Positions 6,397 to 14,085 of a DNA stretch of 22,382 nt are shown here, piece by piece; positions within the stretch are counted from its first letter, which is position 1, and every line of letters begins with the position of its first letter. A program made the translations under genes and the position numbers. Source of the stretch: an uncultured Oscillospiraceae bacterium (GTDB lineage Bacteria > Bacillota_A > Clostridia > Oscillospirales > Acutalibacteraceae); the NCBI GenBank assembly GCA_910587995.1, contig CAJUNS010000010.1, forward strand, positions 35,515 to 57,896, given 5' to 3'. A model generated the notes under the pieces. That model was given only the letters and a program-made list of their open reading frames with translations, had not been told where the DNA came from and did no database searches.

Positions 6397-7797
6397 ATGC
6401 TCTTCTCCAGCCCCGTCTTCCTGGTTGCTTTTCTTCCCGGTGTCTTGGCTCTCTATTACCTGATCCCCCGCCGTTTTCTCCCTGCCCGGAATCTCCTTCT
6501 ATTAGCCGCCAGCCTCGGCTTTTACGCCTGGGGCGAACCCTGGTTCGTGCTGGTGATGATTGCTTCTATTATAATGAATTACCTTTTCGGCCTCTGGACG
6601 GCCCGCACCCAGGAGAAATCCCATGCCCGGCGTTGGGCTTTGGGCGTTACGGTGGCTTTTAACTTAGGGCTGCTCTTTGTCTTCAAATACTTGGGCTTTG
6701 TGCTGAAAAACCTGCGGGCCGTTACTGGGTACAGCCTGCCTTTTCCAGAAATCGCCCTGCCCATTGGCGTGTCCTTTTTCACCTTTCAGGCCATGAGCTA
6801 TGTGCTGGATGTGGCCAAAGGCCGGGCGCCGGTTCAGAAAAACCCCCTGTGGGTGGGTTTGTATATCTCCTTCTTTCCCCAGCTCATTGCCGGTCCCATT
6901 GTGAAATATGAGACCGTGGCTTATGAGATCCTCCACCGCCGGGAGAACTGGGAGGATTTTTCCACCGGTCTATGCCGCTTTGCGGTGGGGCTTTCCAAAA
7001 AGGTGCTTTTGTCCAACACAATGGCTCTCGTTGCCGACAGCGCCTACGCCAAGCCGGAGCTCTCGGTGGGCATGGCCTGGCTGGGGGCTTTGGCCTACAG
7101 CTTTCAAATCTTCTTCGACTTCTCCGGCTACTCGGATATGGCCATTGGCCTGGGGAAAATGTTCGGCTTCCATTTCCTGGAAAATTTTAACTACCCCTAT
7201 ATCTCCCGCAGCATAACGGAATTCTGGAGGCGCTGGCACATCTCCCTTTCCACTTGGTTTCGGGACTATGTGTACATCCCCTTGGGGGGAAGCCGGGTGG
7301 GCACGGTAAGGCGGTTTTTTAACTTATTTGTGGTCTGGCTGCTTACAGGCGTGTGGCACGGGGCGAATTGGACCTTTTTGCTGTGGGGCCTCTACTATTT
7401 TGTTTTGCTGGCGGCGGAAAAGGCGGCGGGCCTGGACAAGAAGGCTTTGGGGCTGTGGCGGGCGCCGGCCACGTTTTTGCTGGTGAATTTCGGCTGGGTG
7501 CTGTTCCGGGCGGAGACCCTGGGAGCGGCGGGCCGGTACCTGGGAGCCATGCTGGGCTTTGGCGTCAACGGCTTGTGGGACGCGGCAGCCTCGGCGGCCC
7601 TGCGGGATGGGCATATTGTTTACCTGCTGGCTGCGGCCTTTTCTCTGCCTGTGGGGCGCTGGGTGGGAAAGACGAAGCTGGGCCGGAGCCCGGCGGGGGC
7701 CCTGTGCTACGCTTTGGGGATGGCGGTGCTGGTGGTGCTCACCTTCTCCTACGTGGCTAAAGGCGCGTACAATCCCTTTATTTATTTTAATTTCTAA
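6397..7797 (+). CDS. MBOAT family O-acyltransferase (AlgI/DltB-like)
   Basis: A 466-residue polytopic membrane protein of the MBOAT family, which moves acyl (often acetyl) groups across the membrane for attachment to surface polymers such as alginate, teichoic acid or peptidoglycan. Family landmarks are FPQLIAGPIVKY, the conserved His281 in FWRRWHISLSTWFRDYVYIPLG (split here around WRRWH) and the invariant His321 in TGVWHGANW. At least ten hydrophobic helices are visible. GAGAGGTGG eight bases upstream supports the ATG at 6397; a GTG at 6385 lies inside that site and is rejected. The DHHW gene follows 38 bases later with a near-identical ribosome site. The partner and AlgI-like architecture favour O-acetylation; the polymer is unknown, since no glycan synthesis gene is nearby. 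Confidence 0.93.
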   Translation: MLFSSPVFLVAFLPGVLALYYLIPRRFLPARNLLLLAASLGFYAWGEPWFVLVMIASIIMNYLFGLWTARTQEKSHARRWALGVTVAFNLGLLFVFKYLGFVLKNLRAVTGYSLPFPEIALPIGVSFFTFQAMSYVLDVAKGRAPVQKNPLWVGLYISFFPQLIAGPIVKYETVAYEILHRRENWEDFSTGLCRFAVGLSKKVLLSNTMALVADSAYAKPELSVGMAWLGALAYSFQIFFDFSGYSDMAIGLGKMFGFHFLENFNYPYISRSITEFWRRWHISLSTWFRDYVYIPLGGSRVGTVRRFFNLFVVWLLTGVWHGANWTFLLWGLYYFVLLAAEKAAGLDKKALGLWRAPATFLLVNFGWVLFRAETLGAAGRYLGAMLGFGVNGLWDAAASAALRDGHIVYLLAAAFSLPVGRWVGKTKLGRSPAGALCYALGMAVLVVLTFSYVAKGAYNPFIYFNF

Positions 7798-7835
7798 ATT
7801 TACTGCCATCCTTCTTTTGAGAGGTGTCTTTGCCT

Positions 7836-9059
7836 ATGTTCCGTTCCTTTTCCTGTGAAAAATTCCGCTCGACCTTAACCGCTTTTCTCCTGCTAATCCT
7901 GCTGCTCTTTGGCGCGGGGATGCTTTTCTCTAATGCGCCCAATTTTCCCAATTCCTTCCAAGAGGCTTATGCCTCCGCCCGCCCGGAGGACCCTTCTCCT
8001 GTGGAAAAGCTCTCCGCCGCCATCTCCGCCGCTGAAAGCGTTGTGGACCGCGCCTTGAACCAGCACACGGAACTGATCACCATTTTTGGCGGCTTACAGC
8101 GCCTGATTGGCAACGATGTGGTCCGGGACAGCGGCGGCTATACGGTTGTCCGCATGAAAAACGGCAAGCTCACTTTTTTGGACGCTCCCTCGGACCCGGC
8201 CCCCAATGCGGCCTTATTTAACGATTTCGCCGCCTATGCCAATTCCCTGGGCATTCCCACTTTGTATTTGACCCTGCCCAATAAGGTGAACAAGTATGCG
8301 GACGATATGACGACCGGCTCTTTCTGCTATGCCAACGGCCATGGGGACCAGTTCCTGGAGCTTTTGGATCCTTCGGTGGGATCTCTGGACCTGCGGGAGA
8401 ATTTTCAAAGGGCGGAACAGCCCTATGACGGGTATTTTTTTGATACGGACCACCACTGGACCCCGGAGGGGGCCTTTCTGGGCTTTCAGGGCCTGTGCCA
8501 GAAGCTTCGGGAGGAGTACGGCTTTGCCATTGACCCCGCCCTTACCAGTCCGGAGCATTATGAGCGGATTACCTATGAAAACCAGTTTTTGGGCAGCCAG
8601 GGCAAGCGGGTGGGCCCTCTCTATGCCGGGGTGGATGATTTCACCCTTCTTCTTCCCAAGGGGGCGGACAGCGGCTACCAGTACAGCATCCCCCACAAAG
8701 AGGCGGTTCGCTCCGGCAGCTTTGCGGACGCTTTCCTCTTTTATGAGATGCTGGAGAAAAAGGACTATTACCATTTAAACCCCTATGCCGCCTACTCGGG
8801 AGGGGATTATCCCTTAAGCATCGCGGAAAACCGCAACCCCAGCTCCGGCAAGCGGGTGCTGCTGCTGCGGCAGAGCTTCAGCTGCACGCTGGCCCCCTTT
8901 TTGGCCCAGGCCTGCGCCCGGGTGGATATTTTGGACCTGCGCTATTATCAGGGCTCGGTGCGGGATTATGTGCGGCAGACCCAGCCCGACCTGGTTATTG
9001 CGGCCTATGGGGCAGGCGACTGTGTGAACGAGGCGCTATTTGCGCCCCTGGCTGGGTAA
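7836..9059 (+). CDS. DHHW/AlgX-AlgJ-like extracytoplasmic acyltransferase partner
   Basis: A 407-residue protein with one N-terminal hydrophobic helix (about residues 14-32, an anchor or uncleaved signal). The outer-face domain carries Asp205-His206-His207-Trp208 in DTDHHWTPEGA. A later SGNH-type nucleophile region, LLLRQSFSCTLAPFL, places the likely catalytic serine at 347, with Arg-Gln in place of the usual Gly-Asp before it. This is the DHHW family, related to AlgJ/AlgX, which takes acetyl from the MBOAT partner and puts it on a polymer. GAGAGGTG precedes the ATG at 7836; the GTG at 7824 lies within that site. Paired with the upstream MBOAT gene, it forms a probable surface O-acetylation module. 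Substrate not deducible. Confidence 0.88.
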   Translation: MFRSFSCEKFRSTLTAFLLLILLLFGAGMLFSNAPNFPNSFQEAYASARPEDPSPVEKLSAAISAAESVVDRALNQHTELITIFGGLQRLIGNDVVRDSGGYTVVRMKNGKLTFLDAPSDPAPNAALFNDFAAYANSLGIPTLYLTLPNKVNKYADDMTTGSFCYANGHGDQFLELLDPSVGSLDLRENFQRAEQPYDGYFFDTDHHWTPEGAFLGFQGLCQKLREEYGFAIDPALTSPEHYERITYENQFLGSQGKRVGPLYAGVDDFTLLLPKGADSGYQYSIPHKEAVRSGSFADAFLFYEMLEKKDYYHLNPYAAYSGGDYPLSIAENRNPSSGKRVLLLRQSFSCTLAPFLAQACARVDILDLRYYQGSVRDYVRQTQPDLVIAAYGAGDCVNEALFAPLAG

Positions 9060-9114
9060 ATTCTGTGTAAAATTCTGGTTGTTTTCGGAAATTCCACCGT
9101 TTTCAAATTTTATG

Positions 9115-9144
9115 TTGACATAAGGGGCGGGGATAGGGTATAAT
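9115..9144 (+). promoter_or_regulatory. Strong sigma-A promoter for rpmH
   Basis: Perfect TTGACA (9115-9120) and perfect TATAAT (9139-9144) with an 18-base spacer. Start near 9151 gives a leader of about 34 bases. It likely drives rpmH and, by read-through, rnpA onward. Confidence 0.92.
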
Positions 9145-9184
9145 TCAATAATGCAAGGGATAAGCCCGAAAGGAGGGACTTTTT

Positions 9185-9319
9185 ATGCTGAGAACGTATC
9201 AGCCGAAGAAGCTCCACAGGAAAAAGGAGCACGGCTTCCGGAAAAGAATGTCCGATAAGAACGGCCGCAAGGTTCTGGCGCGCCGCCGGGCAAAAGGCAG
9301 GGCCCGCCTGACTTGGTAA
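9185..9319 (+). CDS. rpmH: Large ribosomal subunit protein bL34
   Basis: A 44-residue, very basic protein, MLRTYQPKKLHRKKEHGFRK at its start and ending RRRAKGRARLTW, the classic bL34 sequence. AAAGGAGGG precedes the ATG. It sits in its usual place at the head of the rpmH-rnpA-yidD-yidC-jag cluster, directly behind a consensus promoter. Confidence 0.98.
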   Translation: MLRTYQPKKLHRKKEHGFRKRMSDKNGRKVLARRRAKGRARLTW

Positions 9320-9380
9320 GCGTTTCGCCCTGCGTGTGGACGTAAGGACTGGCATGCGGCCGGGCAAAAGGGCAGGGCAC
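9285..9380 (+). repeat. Short direct repeat across the rpmH 3' end
   Basis: GCCGGGCAAAAGGCAGGGC inside the rpmH end (from 9285) recurs, with one extra G, at 9359 after the stop. The copies are 74 bases apart. It may be a small local duplication. Confidence 0.55.
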
Positions 9381-9651
9381 GTCTTTTCGATTCTTTCCGG
9401 CGCTTAAAGGCCACCTGGAAGCCTGTTCACATAAGCAGACCATGTGTCGTTTGGCCTTTTGCCAGTTTCTGTGTGATGAAACGGACTGGGATTTTCCCGG
9501 TCCTTTGCTTGGAATCTGGCAAAAACCGTCCAGCGTCGCGGGTCCTTCCGCTTGTGTGCACAGGCCCGGCGTGGCCTTTATTTGTTATACCTATTTTTTT
9601 CGGTGTATTCTGGCAAAAGGCTTGGCCGGCTGGCATGGGAGGCGTTTACTT
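9320..9651 (+). other. rpmH-rnpA intergenic region with several inverted repeats, no gene
   Basis: This 332-base gap is long for a pair usually close together. It contains a 9-bp stem, 3-base loop hairpin at 9483-9503 (GGACTGGGA with TCCCGGTCC, one G-U pair) followed by TTTGCTT, a possible weak terminator. It also holds a 12-base inverted repeat, GCCTTTTGCCAG (9453-9464) and its complement (9610-9621), with a partial copy CTGGCAAAA at 9516-9524. An open frame in phase with rnpA crosses the region but shows no protein-like features. Confidence 0.55.
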
Positions 9652-10005
9652 TTGGAAAAGATAAACTCGCTGACGCGCAACAGCGACTTCCGCCGGGCCT
9701 ATACCAAAGGCAAAAGCGTGGTAACCCCTTTGGTGGTGGTCTATCTCACCCGCAACCGGGTGAAGGCCCGCCGGGTGGGTATTACCACCAGCAAAAAGAT
9801 TGGCAACGCGGTGCAGCGCAACCGGGCCCGCCGGGTGATTCGAGAGGCCTACCGGGCTCTTGCCCCCCGCGTCAAGCGTGGGTTTGACCTGGTGCTGGTG
9901 GCCCGTGGGCGCACGCCCTTTGTCAAAAGCACCGATGTGGAACGGGCTCTGGAAAAAGCTTTGGCTCAGGCCGGAGCGTTGACCAGCGGGGAGGGGCCCT
10001 TATGA
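9652..10005 (+). CDS. rnpA: Ribonuclease P protein component
   Basis: A 117-residue basic protein, the usual RnpA length, that pairs with the RNase P RNA to trim tRNA 5' leaders. The signature RRVGITTSKKIGNAVQRNRA continuing RRVIREAYR is canonical. The frame is open back to 9442, but homologues start just before EKINSLTRNSDFRRAY. A TTG at 9652 with GGGAGG nine bases upstream is therefore the likely start. The stop overlaps the yidD start by four bases (ATGA), so the two are translationally coupled. Confidence 0.95.
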   Translation: MEKINSLTRNSDFRRAYTKGKSVVTPLVVVYLTRNRVKARRVGITTSKKIGNAVQRNRARRVIREAYRALAPRVKRGFDLVLVARGRTPFVKSTDVERALEKALAQAGALTSGEGPL

Positions 10006-10277
10006 AGGCGCTGCTGCTCGGGCTCATCCGGTTTTACCGCCGGGCCATTTCGCCTCATACCAAGCCCTGCTGCAAATACATTCCCACCTGTTCGGCCTAT
10101 GGCCTGGAGGCCATTGAGCGCTTTGGCGCCCTAAAGGGCGGCTTGCTGACGCTTTGGCGCATCCTCCGCTGCAACCCCTGGTCCCGAGGGGGCTATGACC
10201 CTGTACCCCAGGGCGCCTCTGCGGATGGCGGGGAAAAAGCCCCGGCTCACCCTGATGGAAGGCGTAAGGGTGGGTAA
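10002..10277 (+). CDS. yidD: Membrane protein insertion efficiency factor YidD
   Basis: A 91-residue YidD-family protein. LIRFYRRAISPHTKPCCKYI, then PTCSAYGLEAIERFGALKG and RCNPWSRGGYDPVP are the family's hallmark cysteine and arginine motifs, with an amphipathic N-terminal helix. It assists YidC-dependent insertion of membrane proteins. ATGA overlap with rnpA and GGGGAGG upstream fix the start. The last 20 or so residues are polar and variable. A 229-base gap to yidC follows, in which I see only an imperfect GGCTTTT/AAAAGAGCC hairpin near 10458-10480. Confidence 0.95.
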   Translation: MKALLLGLIRFYRRAISPHTKPCCKYIPTCSAYGLEAIERFGALKGGLLTLWRILRCNPWSRGGYDPVPQGASADGGEKAPAHPDGRRKGG

Positions 10278-10506
10278 GCTGCCGGCTGGGTGGGGGAGAG
10301 CTTTGGGGTGGATTTGGCTTGGGCGTCTTTACAATGAGGATTTGCCACGGGCAGCCGGTTGGTTTTTAAAGACTTGTTCTTTCTCAAAACTACGAGAATG
10401 GGCGCCCGGCTCATTGATCAAACCCAGCGTAACAGAGTGAAGTTTTTTTGCAGGTTGGAGGCTTTTTCAAAAGAGCCTTTTAACGAGAGGAGACAGGGAC
10501 CGTATT

Positions 10507-11568
10507 ATGGCGATATTTAATTTTTTTGGCAGTATACTTGGCTATTTGTTGTGGTTTCTCTATTCCATTTTTCGCAATTACGGCATTGCCATTGTTTTGT
10601 TTACCCTGATTCTGAAAGCCGTTATGTTCCCAATGTCCGTCAAGCAGCAGCGGAGCATGGCTTCTCAGGCAAAGCTGGCGGACAAACAGAAGGAGCTGCA
10701 AAAGCGGTACGCTAACAATCAGCAGAAGTATAATGACGAGCTGATGAAGCTCTATGAAAAGGAAGGGGTAAACCCCGGCAGCGGATGCCTGACCACCTTG
10801 ATTCCCTTTCCTATTATGCTGGGTATTTTCTATAGCGTGATTATGCCCCTTTCCAACACCCTGCACATCGCGGCGGAGACCATCTCCCAGGCGACCGACT
10901 ACATCTCGAAAATCCCTGGCGTGGCTGCGGCCACCGGACTGGGCATGTACCCGGAGCTTCAGATTATCCGCCACTTTGACGCCCTACGGGACAACCTGAC
11001 CATGTTCTCTCAGGGGGACATCGAGAAAATTGAGTTTTTCTCCCAGGGCTTCAAGTTTTTGGGCCTGGACCTGCTGGCCTCTCCCCAGGAGTCTTCCTTT
11101 TTGACCTTCTTGTGGATTATACCCGTGCTGTCGCTGGTGCTCAGCTTTGGCTTCCAATTTTATACCAGCAAGTCAACGGGACAGGCCTCCACAGGCTGCA
11201 CAAAGGCCATGATGTATGTCTTCCCGCTGATCAGCGTGTACTGGGCGTTCATCATGCCGGCCGCGGTGGGTATTTACAACATTATCTCCATTTTGGGCAG
11301 CGCCCTGCAAACCTGGGTGATGAACCGGTATTTCAGTGTGAATCAGGTCACCGCCATGACGGAAGCCCGCCGGGCTGTGGCTTTGGAGCTGGCCGAGGCC
11401 AATGTGAAGCCCCTGCCCGCCGCCCAGCAGAAGCTTATCGCGGACAAATTGACCGCCGTTCCCCAGCAGAAGGCCGGGAAGGAGCAGGCCAAGCAGCAGA
11501 AGCAGGCTCAAAAGAAAAAGAAGGCGGGCTCTGGAGATTCCTCCAATTATGTGGGGAGCAGAAAGTAA
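10507..11568 (+). CDS. yidC: Membrane protein insertase YidC/Oxa1
   Basis: A 353-residue insertase of the Gram-positive type, working alone or with SecYEG. The first core helix spans about 22-43, followed by the charged hairpin MASQAKLADKQKELQKRYAN and four later helices (about 96-116, 198-218, 237-256, 262-280). The C-terminal tail after about 315 is a Lys/Gln-rich extension that could touch the ribosome. No lipobox is seen, unlike Bacillus SpoIIIJ. Residue 37, aligned with the conserved groove arginine (R73 in SpoIIIJ, R366 in E. coli), is lysine (TLILKAVMFP). A ribosome site GAGAGGAG lies upstream. Confidence 0.96.
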   Translation: MAIFNFFGSILGYLLWFLYSIFRNYGIAIVLFTLILKAVMFPMSVKQQRSMASQAKLADKQKELQKRYANNQQKYNDELMKLYEKEGVNPGSGCLTTLIPFPIMLGIFYSVIMPLSNTLHIAAETISQATDYISKIPGVAAATGLGMYPELQIIRHFDALRDNLTMFSQGDIEKIEFFSQGFKFLGLDLLASPQESSFLTFLWIIPVLSLVLSFGFQFYTSKSTGQASTGCTKAMMYVFPLISVYWAFIMPAAVGIYNIISILGSALQTWVMNRYFSVNQVTAMTEARRAVALELAEANVKPLPAAQQKLIADKLTAVPQQKAGKEQAKQQKQAQKKKKAGSGDSSNYVGSRK

Positions 11569-11704
11569 GCGCCTGAGAATTTGGGGCGGTTCCGGACGGT
11601 GCTGCCGGAGAGTTTTCCTATTGCTAAAACCTCTTTCAGCCTCTGGCTTAACTATGAAAAACTTTGGGCTCTGCGGCCCGATTTGAGATAAAGGAGGATT
11701 CGTT

Positions 11705-12649
11705 ATGATCCGAGAAGCGATCGCCACCGGCGACAATGTAGACGCCGCTTTTGCCAATGCCTGCGCCCAGCTGGGTGTGGAGACAGTGGACGCTGAGTTT
11801 GAGATTTTGGAAATGCCTCAGAAAAAGACTTTGGGTCTTTTTGGCGGACGTCCCGCTAAAGTGCGGGCCTATATTGAAGTGCCTGACCCGGCTCAGGCCC
11901 CCGCGCCAAAGCCCGCGCCGGTTTCTGCCCCGAAGCCTGCTCCGGCTCCTGTGGCAAAGGTTGCGCCCCAGCCCGCGGCAGAGGCTTCTTCTGAGAAGAA
12001 CAGCATGGCTCCGGCGGAAAACGCCGCCAGCTACTTGAAGCGGGTCCTGGCTGGAATGGGCCTGCCGGACGCTACGGTGGAGGTTAAACCGGCGGACTCC
12101 GGCGCTTCTCTGACCCTGAATGGCGGGGATATTGGCTTTGTGATTGGACATCGGGGCGAGACCCTGGACGCTTTGCAGTATTTGGCCTCTTTGGTGGCCA
12201 ACCATTCCGGCGGCTCTTACTTCCGCCTGACTTTGGATGTGGGCAATTACCGGGAAAAGCGCCGGGAGACTTTGGAGGCTCTGGGCCGGAAGATGGCTTA
12301 CCGGGCTGTTAAGTCTGGGCGCAACTCCTCTTTGGAGCCCATGAATCCCCATGAGCGGCGGATCATTCACACTGCTGTGCAGGAGGTGGAGGGGGCCAAG
12401 TCCTGGAGCGAAGGCGAAGACCAGGCCCGTCATGTGGTCATTGGCCCGGAGGGCGGCGAACGCTACCAGCCCCGCCGGGATAACCGCAGGGGAAAGCCCG
12501 GCTATGGCGGCGGCCGGGGCTTTGACCGGGACCGCCGGGGAGGACGTCCCCAGCGCGGCCCTCAGCAAAATCAGGCGCCCCGCAGCGGCGGGCCTAAGGC
12601 CGATGACCCCAGCGCCCCTATTTATGGGAAGATCGAGGCAAAAAAATAA
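11705..12649 (+). CDS. jag: Jag/KhpB RNA-binding protein
   Basis: A 314-residue protein in the standard Jag order. The N-terminal Jag domain (1 to about 57) ends in the KKTLGLFGGRPAKV motif. An Ala/Pro/Lys linker spans about 58-107. A KH domain carries the GxxG loop GHRG (148-151), and an R3H domain starts near 181 with Arg218-x3-His222. The tail from about 255 is an unusual Arg/Gly-rich region of about 55 residues, typical of RNA-binding disordered segments. KhpB works with KhpA as a global RNA chaperone affecting cell division and envelope growth. AAAGGAGG precedes the ATG. It ends just before a hairpin terminator. Confidence 0.95.
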   Translation: MIREAIATGDNVDAAFANACAQLGVETVDAEFEILEMPQKKTLGLFGGRPAKVRAYIEVPDPAQAPAPKPAPVSAPKPAPAPVAKVAPQPAAEASSEKNSMAPAENAASYLKRVLAGMGLPDATVEVKPADSGASLTLNGGDIGFVIGHRGETLDALQYLASLVANHSGGSYFRLTLDVGNYREKRRETLEALGRKMAYRAVKSGRNSSLEPMNPHERRIIHTAVQEVEGAKSWSEGEDQARHVVIGPEGGERYQPRRDNRRGKPGYGGGRGFDRDRRGGRPQRGPQQNQAPRSGGPKADDPSAPIYGKIEAKK

Positions 12650-12658
12650 ATGGATGGT

Positions 12659-12692
12659 AAGGCGGGGCAAAGCTGCTCCGCCTTTTGTCTTT
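12659..12692 (+). terminator. Intrinsic terminator between jag and mnmE
   Basis: A 10-bp stem (12659-12668 with 12675-12684, one G-U pair) has a six-base loop and is followed by TTGTCTTT. It begins nine bases after the jag stop and ends about 15 bases before the mnmE start, so it may close the rpmH-jag transcript or tune read-through into mnmE. Confidence 0.75.
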
Positions 12693-12706
12693 GGGAGGAA
12701 TTTTCT

Positions 12707-14074
12707 TTGTGTGCTACCATTGCCGCCATTGCTACCGGACAGGCTCCGGGGGGAATTGGCGTAATTCGAATTTCCGGGCCCCAGGCTTTGGAAATCGCCC
12801 AGCGGATTTTCCGCTCCCTCTCCGGCCGGACCTTGGGAGAGATTCCCGGCTATCAGGCTCTTTTGGGACAGATTTTTGAACGGGATGGCAGGGCTTTGGA
12901 TGATTGCGTGGCTCTGGTGTTTCGGGCCCCGAAAAGCTATACCGGCGAGGATGTGGTGGAGCTCTCCTGTCATGGCGGGCTCTACGTGACTAGGCGGGTG
13001 TTGGAGGAAGTGCTGGCGGCGGGCGCGGTTCCGGCGGGGCGGGGGGAGTTCACCAAGCGCGCTTATCTAAATGGCAAGCTGGATCTGGCCCAGGCGGAGT
13101 CTGTGATGGAGATGATCAGCGCCAGTGGAAGGCAGGCGGCCCGCATGGCCCAGGCGGCTGGGAGCGGGCGGCTCTCCCACAAGCTGGGAGCCATTTGCGC
13201 CCGCTTGGAGGAAGCCGCGGCCCATTTAGCGGCTTGGGCGGATTTTCCTGAGGAAGATGTGGAGATGCTGTCTCTCGATGAGTTAAGTCAGACTTTGCGA
13301 AACAGTGCGGCGGAGCTGCGAACTTTGCTGGCTCATTTTGATCAAGGCCGGGTCTACCGGGAGGGCTTGCGCACAGTGATTGTAGGGAGGCCCAATGTGG
13401 GTAAATCCACCTTTATGAATTGGCTGGCAGGCCGGGAGCGCTCCATTGTCACGCCCTATGCGGGAACTACCCGCGACGTGGTGGAAGAACCGGTGGTTCT
13501 GGCCGGCATTCCCTTACTGCTGGCGGATACCGCAGGACTGCGGGAGACAGCGGATCCGGTGGAAGAAATCGGGGTGGCGGCGGCCCGGCGGCGGCTGGCC
13601 TCGGCGGAGCTGGTGCTGGCGGTGTTTGACCAGTCTCAGGCTTTGACAAAGGAAGATTTCCAGCTGCTGGAGCAGTTGGGGGAAGTTCCCGCCATTGGGG
13701 TGGTGAACAAGTCGGATTTGGAGAACCGCCTGGACCGGCAGGCTTTAAAAGAGCATTTTTCTTATCTGGTGGAGTGTTCCGCTGCCAGCGGCCAGGGCTT
13801 GGAGGCCTTGGAGAATGCCCTTGGCTCTTTGCTGGGCACAGACGGCTTTGACCCGGATGAGGGAGAGCTTTTTACCCAAAGACAGCGGGCCGCCGCGTCC
13901 CGGGCAGGGGAGGCCCTGGGGCAGGCTTTGGAGGCCTTGGAAGGAGGCATGACTTTGGACGCGGTAACGGTCTGTTTGGAGGGAGCTTTGGCGGCTCTTT
14001 ATGAGCTGACCGGCCAGCGGGTTTCCGATGAGGTGGTGGATCAGGTGTTTGAGCGTTTTTGTGTTGGTAAGTAG
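12707..14074 (+). CDS. mnmE: tRNA modification GTPase MnmE
   Basis: A 455-residue GTPase that, with MnmG, installs carboxymethylaminomethyl at the C5 of wobble U34 in certain tRNAs. The N-terminal folate-binding domain starts TIAAIATGQAPGGIGVIRIS. The GTPase domain shows G1 GRPNVGKST (227-235), DTAG and NKSD motifs. The C-terminus ends with the conserved CVGK. The frame is open to 12650, but that extension reads through the terminator hairpin. TTG at 12707, eight bases after GGGAGG, gives the family N-terminus. mnmG starts 11 bases downstream. Confidence 0.96.
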   Translation: MCATIAAIATGQAPGGIGVIRISGPQALEIAQRIFRSLSGRTLGEIPGYQALLGQIFERDGRALDDCVALVFRAPKSYTGEDVVELSCHGGLYVTRRVLEEVLAAGAVPAGRGEFTKRAYLNGKLDLAQAESVMEMISASGRQAARMAQAAGSGRLSHKLGAICARLEEAAAHLAAWADFPEEDVEMLSLDELSQTLRNSAAELRTLLAHFDQGRVYREGLRTVIVGRPNVGKSTFMNWLAGRERSIVTPYAGTTRDVVEEPVVLAGIPLLLADTAGLRETADPVEEIGVAAARRRLASAELVLAVFDQSQALTKEDFQLLEQLGEVPAIGVVNKSDLENRLDRQALKEHFSYLVECSAASGQGLEALENALGSLLGTDGFDPDEGELFTQRQRAAASRAGEALGQALEALEGGMTLDAVTVCLEGALAALYELTGQRVSDEVVDQVFERFCVGK

Positions 14075-14085
14075 GAGGAATGAGA

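Noticed and set aside
9483..9503. Noc-binding site (ATTTCCCGGGAAAT-like) at TTTTCCCGG
   Set aside because: Only the left half matches; the sequence is better explained as one arm of a hairpin with GGACTGGGA.
11648..12973. 441-residue minus-strand open frame
   Set aside because: Antisense to jag and the start of mnmE, both of which have clear motifs; composition is that of a shadow frame.
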